The translations under genes and the position numbers were made by a program. The notes under the pieces are model-generated. The model did not search any database. It was not told where the DNA came from and saw nothing but the letters and a program-made list of their open reading frames with translations. A stretch of DNA of 64,000 nt from Chimonanthus salicifolius (Eukaryota; Streptophyta; Magnoliopsida; Laurales; Calycanthaceae): assembly GCA_013350335.1 (NCBI GenBank), contig CM023534.1:22959302-23023301 (forward strand), in the 5' to 3' direction. Positions 23,605-34,499 of this stretch are shown one piece after another. Every line of letters begins with the position of its first letter. The first letter of the stretch is position 1.

Positions 23605-24340
23605 AAGTTACTTGTAAAACTTAAATAGTGTTATAATATACAAATATTATTACTAATATTGCATCCCGTGTGTGTACAGCGTACGCCCCTGCTGCTTTTC
23701 TCTCTGGCGTCCATCTCCGCTCCCGCAACACAACATTAGTGTCCTCAACGGTGGGAGACCCAATAGTCCCCAAGCCGTTTGCTTGCACTGCCATTCCGAT
23801 CGAAATCAGTAGCGTGCTGCCTCTCTCAGATCTGACAGGCAGCTCTGTTCTTGTCCGAGCATTGTGATCTTGCATTGCCTCTCCATCGATCTACTGTCTT
23901 TTTGCTGTCTCCGGTGCCCGTGGGCACAAAGCCAGATCTAGGTACAGATCGGCTTCTCATTTGACACCACCGTCCGTCAGATCTACCTCTAGTGTTACCA
24001 GATCTGGTTGCAGTAACCAGATCCGCCTCGCACCTCTTCACTGACTGTTGTTCACCTGTCTTTTGCCAGCTTCGACGAACCGATCTGCAGTGCTTTGTCT
24101 CGATCTAGTTCGGTGCAATCCCCAGGGGTCTCGACTTCCCACAGATCGCTGTTTTAAAGAAGTCTCCGTCGCCCTTTTCCGCCAGTACAGGTTGCAGGAG
24201 TTCTGAGTATTTTAGATCTGATAATTTGGTTCTAAAAGTTTCCCAGTCCAAAATTGATTGGGGGTTTTCTCGGTGGGTTTGCTACAGATGTGAGCAGGAC
24301 TTCTTGCTCTGCTCCACCGATGTTCGCACGCAGCTGCTTC
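23605..24340. other. GC-rich unassigned stretch between LINE and gene fragment
   Basis: From about 23660 to 24330 base composition shifts to near 50% G+C in an otherwise AT-rich window, with at least eight AGATC or AGATCT-type sites. Several short frames are open, but none has recognisable protein motifs. It could be the leader of the copia element or host sequence carried in with the gene fragment. Confidence 0.35.
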
Positions 24341-24344
24341 CGCT

Positions 24345-24866
24345 TCCATCATCAGAATCCAAGAATGATAATTCGGCTTCTAAGATTTTTGGGTACGAGC
24401 AATCAAGGGAGGACATAATCAAATAAAATCTGTAGAGGATACAGAAGCTTGGTATTTTGGATCTCTCCCAGAGGCTCAAATCCAACATCCAGTCCACCAA
24501 ACAACACTTCTAGAAGAAAACCCATGAAAAGAAATCTCCTCTTCTCGATCCCTTGCCTCCCATACGCTCTTCCAGGTCTTACCAACCTCTTAATTTCATA
24601 TGGAATGAATTCATTACCCGAAGATCCAAAATACCAAGCTTCTGCATCCTCTGCAAATTTTCTTTGATTTTGTCCTCCCTTGATTGCTCGTACCTAGAAA
24701 TCTTAGAAGCCGAATTATCGTTCTTGGATTTGATGATGGATTTTCCACTTCGTGTTTGACATTTTTTGGGGTTTCTTTTCCTATTCAAAGCTCTCTCAAG
24801 CTCTCTCAACCACCCTTTCTCAGTCACTCCAACGATTGAGTTCTCGAGAGAAGACAAGGGAGTCAT
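24345..24866 (-). pseudogene. Inverted duplication of an unidentified host coding fragment
   Basis: Arms at about 24346-24462 and 24624-24740 are about 90% identical in inverted orientation, with a spacer of about 160 bases. The right arm is open on the minus strand (24579-24866) and encodes SKNDNSASKISRYEQSREDK then IKENLQRMQKLGILDL. The left arm encodes the same on the plus strand but has two stops. It continues into DLSQRLKS and PLPPIRSSRS, which look like the continuation of the protein. The basic, helical motif resembles nuclear plant proteins, but I cannot name the family. The spacer is read only from the left copy. Confidence 0.55.
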
Positions 24867-24984
24867 ACGGCGCTTGCATTTACTTTTTTATTTTCTGAAG
24901 TCCGCGAGACATGTAAAAAATTGATGGGCTACTTTGCCCGTTTGCCGATTCTGCATAGTGAGTTAGTGACCCACGCACAAGAGC

Positions 24985-25480
24985 GTCAATTTTTTTCTTT
25001 GGTCTTCTCAAGGGACTACGTAGAGGATATGAGCCCTTTGTTACTACAATGCTCAAACCACCCATTCCAGCTTATCGAGATCTTGTTCCTCTGCTCCAAG
25101 GTCATGAAACTATGAAGAATCTTCACAACACAAGAAACTCCTCTCCCGTAACCATAATATGGCCTTTGTTGGAGAGCGATCTGGTTGTTCAAATTACAAT
25201 CGTGGGAATTCTCAGAGAGATCGAGGAGTTGGTGGTTTTAGTTCCAGAGGACGAGGCATTCATCAAGGCAGATTTCAATCTTCTTCACCCAATGGTGACA
25301 ACTATCAAGGCTCTCAATCAGTTCACCACAACCGCAGTGGCTCTCCTCGTCCTTCCCAAGAGCATCCTTCTGCCAAATCATCTGAAGAAACCATTGAGGT
25401 ACGGTGCCAGATATGTGACAAACCACGTCATATGGCTCTCGAGTGTTGGCATCGGTTTAATGAAAGTCTATCAACCAAAT
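24985..25480 (+). pseudogene. Copia gag C-terminal part with zinc knuckle
   Basis: The segment LLKGLRRGYEPFVTTML and IPAYRDLVPLLQGHE (24998-25110) matches the C-terminal part of copia gag. A Gly/Arg/Ser-rich linker follows (NYNRGNSQRDRGVGGFSSRG), then CQICDKPRHMALEC, an intact CX2CX4HX4C knuckle (about 25407-25448). The N-terminal part of gag is missing. Confidence 0.75.
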
Positions 25481-25821
25481 GATGTGACTCATACTCTCGC
25501 TGCAACTTCCTTGAATGATAACCCTGAAAAGACTTGGTTTCCCGACACAGGTGCAACGTCTCACATGACAGGTGATCCTGGTAAGCTTACATCCCTTGTT
25601 CCGTATCATGGCACTGATAAAGTCTTAGTTGGTAATGGCAATGCACTAGAAATCTCTCACATTGGCTCCACAAACATTGATATGGTACATATGAAAATGC
25701 ATCTAGATAATGATCTAGTGGTTCCTGAAATTAAAAAGAATCTGTTATCTATCAGTCAGCTTACCTTCGATTATCCTTATATGGTTGAATTTGATTCACA
25801 TGGATTTGTGATTAAGGACTA
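25465..25821 (+). pseudogene. Copia protease
   Basis: TWFPDTGATSHMTGD carries the aspartic protease DTGA motif (about 25541-25552). It is followed by VLVGNGNALEISHIG and KKNLLSISQLT, as in copia proteases. The frame differs from that of the zinc knuckle and of the integrase by single-base shifts near 25465 and 25820. Confidence 0.85.
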
Positions 25822-26700
25822 GTGATTGCGTCAGGATGTAGGACTGGGGGACTATATGCTCTACAACCAAAGGAAGAAGTAGCTTTGTTCTCAACCAGAT
25901 TTCGTTCAACTACAGATGATATTTGGCATCAACGACTTGGTCACCCTCAGTTAAGGGTAGTCGACTATTTGAAACGCAATAAGCTTATTAGAAGTACTAG
26001 TAACAATAAGGTTGATTTTTTGTGTAATAGCTGTCAGATGGCTAAGGCATGTCGCCTCCCTTTTATTCAATCTCATAATATTTGCAAAGAACCATTTGGT
26101 GTCATTCATAGTGATTTGTGGGGCCCCTCACCAGTAACATCCTTTCAACGATTTCGTTATTATGTGATATTTGTGGATGAATATACTAGGTACACATGGT
26201 TCTATCCATTCAAGCACAAGTCAGACTTCTTTCAGTGCTTTGTCATGTTTCAAAAATACATTGATACTCAGTTTGACAAGAAAATCAGGCTTTTTCAATC
26301 TGATGGTGGTGGAGAATTCGTTGATTCTAGATTTCGAAATTATCTATCAGATCTTGGCATTAAATAGCAAATGTCTTTCCCACACACACCTGCACAGAAT
26401 AGGTTAGTTGAACGGAAACATCGCACTATCATAGAGCTGGGCCTTGCCATGATGTTCCACGCATCTATACCTCAACGTTTTTGGGTTGAGGCCTTTAGTA
26501 CCACTGTATGGCTGATCAACAGACAACCTTCTCGGGTCTTAGATTGGAAAAACCCATACGCGATGTTATTTCATAAACATCTAGATTATGGCACTCTTAG
26601 AATTTTTGGTAGTAAATGTTTTCATTGCCTTCGTGATTACAATAAGACGAAGTTTGACCCAAGGTCTCTTCCATTGTTTCTTTATCGGCTACAGTGAACA
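25822..26700 (+). pseudogene. Copia integrase
   Basis: Shows the pre-integrase zinc region (WHQRLGHPQ, then CNSCQMAKA), then the DDE core with IHSDLWGPS, FQSDGGGEF and RLVERKHRT supplying the D, D and E residues. WVEAFSTTVWLINRQPS and LRIFGSKCF follow. A TAG at 26365-26367 replaces what is normally a codon between GIK and QMSFPHTP in the same frame. Past 26690 the frame breaks up. Confidence 0.88.
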
Positions 26701-27090
26701 TTACAAAGGGATACCACTGTTACTATCCACCCACTAATCGAGTTTATCTCTCGCGGCATGTTTTTTTTATGAGACGATATTCCCATTTCACTCTCTAGAT
26801 CACTATATAATTCTTCCCATATTGCTACTGATTTCATTGAGTTTTCTGACTGGCTTACAGATACTCCAGTGGTAGCCATGGACTCCAATGCCACTTCTTA
26901 TGACACAAGCACTCTATTCACTTCAGATCTGCACACTCCCATTACGAGCCCACTGATGGTTTCGAACGGAAATGTTGCAGCTACACTCACTGCTGGCTCT
27001 CATATGGACGAATTGGAGTCCCCAACTGAAGTGCCTGATGGTGAGCCTCTCATTCTGTAGATCTATCTCCGCAACCCAGCAATTCTTCCT

Positions 27091-28200
27091 GTGAATTCTG
27101 CTGCTCATGATATTTCTACATCCAGTGCACTATCTGAGTATCCTCTTCCTAGTCCGGCAGGTTCCACGCTCTCCCATAGCTACTCGTCGCAGTCATGGAA
27201 TTCTCAAGCCCAATCCAAAGTATCTAGTACTGATTATTGTTTGCTGGCTCATTCAATACCTTCAGAACCAAAGTCCATTATCTCAGCTATCAAACATCCT
27301 GGCTGGACTGCTGCTATGACAGATGAATTGTCAGTTCTCTCTCTCAATGATACTTGGGATTTGGTTCCACGACAGTCTACTATGAATGTTCTTGGTTGTA
27401 AGTGGATCTTTAAAATAAAACTCAAGTCTGATGGTTCTTTAGACCGATTGAAGGCTCGCCTTGTTGCAAAAGGTTTCAATCAGATTCCTGTAATTGATTT
27501 CTCTGAAACCTTTTGTCCTGTTGTCAAGCCTACAACGATCCGACTTATTCTCACTATTGCTCTGGCTCATGGATGGGAGATTCGTCAATTGGATGTTATA
27601 AATGCCTTTCTTCATGGGCATTTGACTGAACCTGTCTTTATGGAGCAACCTTCAAGTTTCAAAGATCTCGTGCAACCACACCATCTTTGTTCACTCAAGC
27701 GTGCTCTATATGGACTGCGACAGGCTCCACGTGCATGGTTTGACCGATTTAGTACCTTTGTTTTCGGGCTTGGGCTTCTTTTGCAGCACAACCGATTCCT
27801 CCCTATTTATCTATCATGGTCACCAGTGTACTTTACTGTTATTGTTATATGTTGATGACATTATCATCACAGGGTCCAACCCTTCCTTGCTTCATGACTT
27901 TCTTGGACAGTTGAGTCGAGAATTTGCCATGAAAGATCTAGGTCCACTTCACTACTTTCTTGGCATCTCCGTTATTTCATTCTCTGGTGGTTTATTCCTC
28001 AATCAGATGAAATATGCTTTTGATCTCTTGGAACGTGCCAACATGCGAGGTTGCAAGCCAATCTCCACACCTATGGCCATTAAGTTGAGCCCAAGCTCGA
28101 CAGATAATGATCCTTTTCAGGATCTGTCCTTTTATCGTAGCATCGTTGGCGGTTTACAATGCCTAACTATTACTCGTCCTGATATCTCCTACAGCGTCAA
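27091..28200 (+). pseudogene. Copia reverse transcriptase
   Basis: Encodes WDLVPRQSTMNVLGCKWIFK, KARLVAKGFNQ, FSETFCPVVKPTTIR, QLDVINAFLHG and ALYGLRQAPRAWFDRF. A frameshift follows near 27770, then the active-site LLYVDDIIITG (about 27840-27872), MKDLGPLHYFLGI and RPDISYSVN. In QLDVINAFLHG the usual Lys or Asn before AFLHG is conserved. The active-site DD pair is intact, but the frameshift splits the domain. Confidence 0.9.
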
Positions 28201-28309
28201 CTATGTGTGTCAATACTTGCACAATCCAACTCTTCTGCATTTTCAGATGGTGAAGCGTATTCTCCGCTATATTCATGGGACTATCACTTATGGGTTTCGT
28301 CTTCTGGCT

Positions 28310-28700
28310 CACTGTCCTATGCAACTCTATGCCTTCTCAGATGCTAATTGGGCCGGATGTCCTACAACTCGCAGCTCTAGCACCGGGTTTTGCACCTATC
28401 TCCGGCGGTAACTGTATCTCTTGCACCTATCTCGGGCCCTCGCATCTCCTGCCACTGAACTCACATGGCTCACTTATCTTATTCGTGATATTGGTCTTCA
28501 TCTCTCATCCCCTCCAATTCTTTATTCTGATAATATGTCAGCCTTGCATCTCATCATCAATCCTGTTTTTCATGCTCGCACGAAGCATATTGAAATTGAT
28601 TATCATTTTGTTCGGGAAAAGGTGGCTCTTGGCACTATTGTTACAAAGTTTGTTCCTTCTTATTCGTAAGTTGCTGACATCTTTACCAAAGCTTTTCCCC
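28310..28700 (+). pseudogene. Copia RNase H
   Basis: AFSDANWAGCPTTRSSSTGF carries the first catalytic region. After shifts come ATELTWLTYLIRDIG, ILYSDNMSALHL and RTKHIEIDYHFVREK, then VADIFTKAFP after a TAA stop. This order is typical of copia 3' ends. Confidence 0.85.
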
Positions 28701-28760
28701 GAAAGCTCCATCACGTGTTATCCACCAAACTGGACCTTTGGCCTCCTCCACGGCTTAGTT

Positions 28761-29017
28761 CGCGGGGGGATATTGACAATCAGACGCCGATTTCCAGCAG
28801 TGAAATCAGGGATCTCCAGCAGAGAAATTGAAGGGATTCTAGCAGAGAAATCCCTAATTTCCCTCTATGATGATTTGATTATAATCTTGTATGTAAAGAA
28901 TATTATCTTGAATCATACATGCATTTTCGGATGAAATAATATAAATATACCATAGGTCTCCAAGGTTGAAGAATAGTGGAGAACCATTTCTTCATTCCTC
29001 TGTGTTTTCTATTTCTT
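28761..29017 (+). repeat. Copia polypurine tract and 3' LTR
   Basis: CGCGGGGGGA, then TAT and an LTR start TGACAATCAG. The LTR body has a repeated CAGCAGAGAAAT phrase and ends near TTTCTTTAG, where direct repeat B begins. The exact 3' end is uncertain because no CA end or target duplication is clear. Confidence 0.6.
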
Positions 29018-29270
29018 TAGTGGATGACATCATTGAAGATCTGCATAATGATATTATGCATAAACTAAATTGAGAATGCAAGAAGCAAGGTTCAAATCCT
29101 AAAAGTGGGGTTTGGTACCTCATATCTTGGGATCAATTCCTGGTGCTACCATCTGACTAATTTTGGTCAGATATGTGGGTTTGGCGGTACAGATTCGGAG
29201 GGATTAGTCCTGTTGGGTACAATACCTCAAGAATACTCTTTGTTACAAAAAAAATAAAAAAATTAAATTC

Positions 29271-29990
29271 ATGAACACCCTCTTATGGAATGCGCGTGGT
29301 CTTAATAGAACAACTATTCAAAGAGAAATTCAAGATAAGATTCACACTTATGGTTTATCTTTCATTTGTCTTGCAGTAGAGCTAAGTCTAGTAACTTTCA
29401 GCATGCTACTAACAAAGTCTTTCTTCCCAATTGGCACAGTTTCTCAAATGTAATATATAGTGATCCAATCAGAATTATTGTTGAATGTAGCCCTGGCATT
29501 ATTTTCTTCTATTATCTTACCATTAAAAAAAAAAATTCATTGTCATATTAAATCTTTTGAAGCTGAATAAATCCTTATACATCACCAATGTATATGGCAA
29601 CAACGATCCTCAAATCAGAATGCAGCTGTGGGTGATCTTATAAAACTCTCGGAGACTATCATCTCCCTCTACAATTTCAATGTGGGACTCGTTCGCAGTA
29701 GCCCCAACAATCTCCTCTGGTGGAGAGAGCAACGCCGGTCATCTCGTTCATCTGAGACCTGACTCTGATACCACTTATTAGGACTTAGGTTTCCAGCTCA
29801 AAAGACTAGCCTTTTAGGTGGAGTGACTCAAACTCTTTATAAACACCTACATCTCCATCTAAACTTCTAATATAAGACTCGTTCGCAGCAGCTCTAACAG
29901 GGATTTCAATTCAACTCGATATGCTCACGGGAAAATGGGTGGAAGCTCGGTCTTTAGGATTTTATCTCTATAAACAAATACTCCTGGTTT
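29271..29990 (+). pseudogene. LINE endonuclease fragment, second copy
   Basis: MNTLLWNARGLNRTTIQREI and QDKIHTYGLSFICLA give the cleaner version of the plant LINE endonuclease start. A short deletion after LAVE shifts the frame. The frame resumes with YITNVYGNNDPQIRMQLW and is split by a TRIM, then GDFNSTRYAHGKMGGS. It has no reverse transcriptase. Confidence 0.72.
29663..29899 (-). mobile_element. TRIM element, copy 2
   Basis: Same structure and same insertion point in the LINE as copy 1: 5' LTR 29899-29776, primer site TGGTATCAGAG, short interior, and a 3' LTR (29709-29663) truncated at the same place. The LTR edge TGTTAG has decayed to TATTAG. Sharing both the insertion site and the truncation shows it was duplicated together with the LINE and did not insert independently. 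Confidence 0.8.
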
Positions 29991-30062
29991 AATTCTAGTG
30001 CAGCTTGATAGACTTGTTATTAATATTGACTTTATCTCATAAGTTAGCAACCCCACTGTTTT

Positions 30063-30951
30063 TTAATATTCAGGAATATTATTGAAAATCCCAAGCAAGG
30101 ATCATCGAGTGAAGCCACCCTTCAAATACTTCAATAGCTGAACAGTTAATCAAAAGTGGGTTCCTCTTTCTACACTTAAATGCCAGTGCACTTTAGCAAG
30201 AACAAGGTTTCTCACAGGAATATTCTTAAAATATCTGAAATAAAATATCTTTTGCCTTCTACGTTTAAAAGGAAAACTCTGGTCCGCACATTTCAATTTC
30301 AACCATTAACGTTTCAAAATACACATCCAGCATTTGTAAATGAATATCTGGAGAATATTCCTAACTTTATATATTTAGACCATGGTGATGATGATGATGG
30401 TCGGAAAACGTACAGATTATCATGCTTGAGTGAAGGCTTCATTGAAGGCCCCACATCTCATTGAGGTTTGCTGGGCTCCACCATTTAGTCAAGGTCTCAT
30501 ACTCCTATTGGTGATTGATGCTAGTAATCACTGTTCTAAGTTGCAATTTTCCAATCCTCTGTACACGATTGTAAGATGTCACACCTTGATTCAGTTTTTT
30601 TTTTTTTCTCTATTATTTTATAATTTATTAATGACAAAATTAAAGTTAAAATTATGAAAATAAATAAAAATGTAATAAATTTAAAAATGTCACCGATATT
30701 TGTGGCATTACTTGTATATGATTTTCATTGACTTAATAAATGCTTACGATAGGTACCAAAGAAATTGATAAAGAAAATATGAAAAATAACTACCTATATA
30801 TTATGCATGATATGTGTGCAGAACAACCAATATCAGAACCATATGAGGGTACGATAACAAAGTTTTCAATTGGAGTGAGACTCCACCAAAATAACAACTT
30901 AATAACAAAGATCCAAGACGAGGTACTATGGCGCATGTTATTCATAGATTA
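30063..30951. other. Spacer without recognised genes
   Basis: Contains short open frames (30180-30464 and 30740-31114, +) with no family signature, a GATGATGATGATGG run near 30386, and a T run at 30595-30608. Nothing else was recognised. Confidence 0.35.
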
Positions 30952-31152
30952 TATACTACTTTCTCCGTTCCATTTTACTTTATCTCATTTGAAATATTTA
31001 TATTTTTTAATAAACTCTCTATATAAACTAGCACTTCCATGTGATCTCATCTATTTTCAATACACTTTATACTACTCTAATATAAATGAGATAACTATTT
31101 TGGGACAAGTTTAAAATCTATATAAGATAATTAATTTGAGATAGAGGGAGTA
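30952..31152. mobile_element. Stowaway-like MITE
   Basis: The left end is TACTTTCTCCGTTCCA (from about 30955) and the right end, inverted, is TACTCCCTCTATCTCA, matching the TA plus CTCCCTCCGTTTCA termini of Stowaway (Tc1/mariner) MITEs. It is about 200 bp, AT-rich and non-coding. The TA target is part of the ends. Confidence 0.65.
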
Positions 31153-31529
31153 TTAATTAGTGAAACATGTATTTAAACAAATAACAAATTGGAAATATGG
31201 AGGAAACTTCAGAGACTAATGATTTAAAATTAGTAGATCAAAGATAAGATGTATGAAAGGTAGCTTTGGTAGTATATAAGACAGGGAGAGTGACCCAATT
31301 AAAATTAAAAATAACTTAGTATTACATTGCAATAAATTTAGATACATTTGTTCAATACTAGAATTTAATGAATTGCTCAATTTAAATATAACCAATAGGA
31401 TAAAAACGATATATACAATATGTAGGTAAGCTAGTAAAGGATTATGTAATTAATCAATTCCATATCACCTAAAGAAACATTTATAAAATACTTATAAGAT
31501 TGTAAATGACTAAATGCTATAATTGGCAC

Positions 31530-32048
31530 CAATGTTATCAGAAGTGGACCGTCTAACGAACCGTCTTCGAGGACATTTTGGATTCAATTAGGTTCAACTG
31601 CAGTCAAAACCGGATCAAGTAATAATATAATATAAATATTAGGATATAACATTAAGTAATATACCATTTACAAATAACAGTAATATAAATATTACAAATA
31701 ATATTCAAACTCCTAGTAATATACCAAAACGGTGAAAGATATGTGATAGAAATTGTAAGAAACTTTTATATTTCAAATATATCCATTTTTTAATATTAAT
31801 TTTTGATATTTTGGAGAGGAAAAATAATAAATAATAAATAAATAAATAAAAATTTAAATTCTGTGAACCGCGGTTCATGGCTTGCGGTTTTATTTGAAAA
31901 ACCACAGGAAATCGCGGTTCACGGCATGCAGTTTTATCCGAAAAACTACGATTCACAGCAGTTTTTTGCGGTCCAATTGAAAATTCGACTTTTCTGTCGG
32001 ACCGAACCGACAGTTTGACCGCGGTTCGATTTGACCTTGATAACACTG
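31530..32048. mobile_element. hAT-type element with GGTTCACGG repeats
   Basis: The ends are CAATGTTATCA (left) and CAGTGTTATCA (right, inverted). The flanking 8-mers ATTGGCAC and ATAGACAC agree at 6 of 8. The interior repeats phrases such as AACCGCGGTTCA and GCGGTTTTAT, as in the family member at 3029-4302. It is non-coding; the minus-strand open frame across it is incidental. Confidence 0.72.
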
Positions 32049-32552
32049 ATAGACACACTATTGGATAATAACGAAATTATACAAATAAACAAAATTAGAT
32101 AACAGAGATGCAAATTATGTAATTATTGATTGGATTAATTTTAAAAGATAGAAATAAATACAATAGAATTTTTTTAAAAATAATGCCAATAGATTATGAA
32201 ATAATGGAAATACATTTTTAGGTGACTTGGTCGTGTTTGTAAAAGATTAGAGATGACCCCTATGTAGAGTTTAGAGTTATAAATGAAGGTATAAGTAATA
32301 GAGTTGTACCACTGTAAATGTCAAGAGAATGGACAAAGAATATACAATAGAGGATAAGGTAACAAATATTTTGGCTTATGATAAAGCTAAATAGAAAAGT
32401 AGAACTAAAAAATTAATGTTAAATAAATGAGCTAATAATTATAGATGATAATGATTATTTCCATTATCATTTGTACCTTTAATGAATTTGTAATCGAGAA
32501 GACAATGAGAACTAGGGTTATTGATGAATCAGGCTAAATCCAGTCAGCAACT

Positions 32553-32633
32553 CTGCAGGACCTGGGTATCCATTCCACCTAAGTCCTTTATAAATCTTTA
32601 GATATCAGGTTAAACCCAGTTAGCCACTGTGCA
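32553..32633 (-). repeat. Partial duplicate of the adjacent TRIM LTR
   Basis: The phrase GGTATCCATTCC, then CCTTTATAAATCTTTAGA, followed by AACCCAGTTAGCCACTGTGCA, duplicates the left LTR of the next element and its left flank (CCAGTCAGCAACTCTGCA upstream). This is a local tandem duplication that copied flank plus half an LTR. Confidence 0.6.
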
Positions 32634-32922
32634 TGTTAAGACCTGAGTATCCATTCCAAAAGACTAGTCTATGAGGTGGACTAACCTAAATCCTTTATAA
32701 ATCTTTAGACCTCTAGACCTCCAATGTCGGATTCGTTTACAGGCCCAACAGTCCTTCCTTCGATACAAGGTCAACGATCCCGTTCGCCTGAGGATCTACT
32801 GAATCCACAAGAGGTACCATGAGACCTGCCTCTGATATCACTTGTTAGGATTTATGTATCCATCCCAAAAGACTAGCCTATTAGGTGGAGTGACCTAAGT
32901 CCTTTATAAATCTTTACCAACA
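32634..32922 (-). mobile_element. TRIM element, copy 3, with both LTRs
   Basis: Minus strand: 5' LTR 32922-32843 (TGTTGG to CCTAACA, shortened by an internal deletion to 80 bp), primer site TGATATCAGAG (one change from the initiator-Met site), 92-base interior, purine tract GAAGGAAGGAC, and 3' LTR 32750-32634 (117 bp, TGTTGGGCC to CTTAACA). It belongs to the same family as copies 1 and 2, but its LTRs are more diverged. The 5-base flanks (GTGCA and CTACA) agree only partly. Confidence 0.78.
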
Positions 32923-33259
32923 CTACATTGTGCTAGATATTGAAGGGCCTTTAAACTCAGTGTCTAGGTAGATATTTAATTTTGGCCCAATAATTAAATG
33001 GTCTTGAATTGACCAAAGCCTGCCGGAACTAGATGGATAAGCTAGCCAATGAATTCAATATAAACAGGCCTCGTAACTGCTCATTGGTACAATAGGACGT
33101 TAGGGCATCCGGTATGGTGACCATATGGTCAGCTAGCTGGCCATATGGCCACCATGTTTTAACAGTATAGTGCTAGCCATAAGTGGGAGCCACATGAATC
33201 TTTGTTAAATGGCTGGCCACATGTAACACATGTGTAGGTAGTCATTTAACTTCTCTCTC

Positions 33260-33262
<3 letters not shown>

Positions 33263-33314
<52 letters not shown>
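33263..33314. repeat. (TA)n microsatellite
   Basis: About 26 uninterrupted TA units inside the left subterminal region of the Harbinger element. The related copy has a shorter TA run at the equivalent place (about 44608-44626). Confidence 0.95.
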
Positions 33315-33317
<3 letters not shown>

Positions 33318-33645
33318 TTTGATTTTTTTTATTTTCTCTTTTTATTTATTTAATTGATTATTTTAGACTTTTTGTTTTGTTTTTGGGTATAATTTGTATA
33401 TTAGGGCAAATAATTATTTTTTTCTTTACTTTATTATTTTATTTTTTATACAAAAAATAAAAAATAACTCTTTACCTTTTGATTTTTTTTCCTTTACATT
33501 TGTAAACAAAATATATGAGAAACAACAAACTAAAATTATTCTGTACAAAAATTAAAATTATAGCTATTGAAAAACAAAAATATTAAAAATAATATTTTAT
33601 TCATCGCAAACAATATGAAAAATTACATTTCTAAAAATATTCTCT

Positions 33646-34372
33646 TTAAACTTCTTCATTACCAAATTCATTCCACAAATGTTCCATGAGATCTCTCCTG
33701 AGATCTAGATTGTTATCTGCATTGCGAATCCTGTTAAGCCGAGTGGAAATGTGTGCCGCTAAAAATGATCAGTCTTGATTGTAGTGTGGAAGACAAACTG
33801 GCTCATCTGTCTGAGGTGTCCATTCTTCAATGTTGGTGTCATGTTCATCTTCTATGATCATATTATGCAGAATGATGCACGTTTTAATTATCTTGCTCAA
33901 GTATTCTTTTTTCCAATAATACACCGGTCCATGCGTTATAGCCCACCTTATCTGCAGCACGCCAAACGCCCGTTCAACATCCTTCCTAACGGCTTCTTGT
34001 CTTTGGGCAAACAATTTCTCAGTTTCCAGTAGTTGGATGCGAGATGGTCTGCACCAAAGTTGCCCACTTAGGGTATATACCATTAGATAGGTAATACCCC
34101 AACGTATGTTGGTTTCCATTCACCTCGTAATTAACAGAAGGCATTGTACCATTGATGATACATTTGAATACTAGGGAATGATCTAAGACATTCACGTCAT
34201 TGTGTGTCCTAGCCATACCAAAAAAAGCATGCCAAATCCACAGATTTTTTATGCCCAGAATTGTTTTCGTTCGTTTCTGATGGAATTGAAAAATCGTCTC
34301 CCGATTAGAATCTGATGAATTTTTTGAAGATTCAGACTCAGACACTGGAAGAGACCGTGATGATGAAGCCAT
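33646..34372 (-). pseudogene. Harbinger DDE transposase, internally deleted
   Basis: The N terminus MASSSRSLPVSESESSKNSS joins directly to LWIWHAFFGMARTHNDVNVL, skipping the helix-turn-helix part and the first catalytic Asp region. The second Asp lies in HNDVNVL. A frameshift near 34030 leads to KLFAQRQEAVRKDVERAFGV, which holds the catalytic Glu, then KTCIILHNMIIEDE. A TGA at 33769-33771 precedes another 40 in-frame codons (LNRIRNADNN, LRRDLMEHLWNEFGNEEV) that clearly continue the protein. Residue roles are from the family. The gene cannot make an active transposase. Confidence 0.88.
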
Positions 34373-34499
34373 ATTGTATATATAATGAAAATGATGATTC
34401 AAATAAGAGAATTTGGAGTTAAGGAGTGAAAGTAGACAAGAATGGATCTAAGGGATCAAAGAAGATGAAATGGACTTGAGCAATTACAAAATAGAAAAT

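Larger units (their letters stand above)
24930..29020 (+). mobile_element. Degenerate Ty1/copia retrotransposon, 5' part missing
   Basis: The domain order is gag, protease, integrase, reverse transcriptase, RNase H, which is diagnostic of Ty1/copia. A polypurine tract (CGCGGGGGGA, 28761-28770) and a 3' LTR starting TGACAATCAG near 28774 follow. No matching 5' LTR was found. At least four frameshifts and several stops disable it. It lies exactly between the two 1.1-kb direct repeats. Confidence 0.9.
29018..30062 (+). repeat. Direct repeat B (1.05 kb): SINE, LINE and TRIM
   Basis: Same order and boundaries as 22408-23527. The SINE-like part here keeps a perfect B box, GGTTCAAATCC (about 29090-29100). 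It lacks about 60-100 bases present near the 3' end of copy A, around AAATCTCAATTATATGG. Confidence 0.8.

Noticed and set aside
24930..29020. Endogenous virus
   Set aside because: The domain order gag, protease, integrase, reverse transcriptase, RNase H with LTR features is that of a Ty1/copia retrotransposon. No movement or coat protein was seen.
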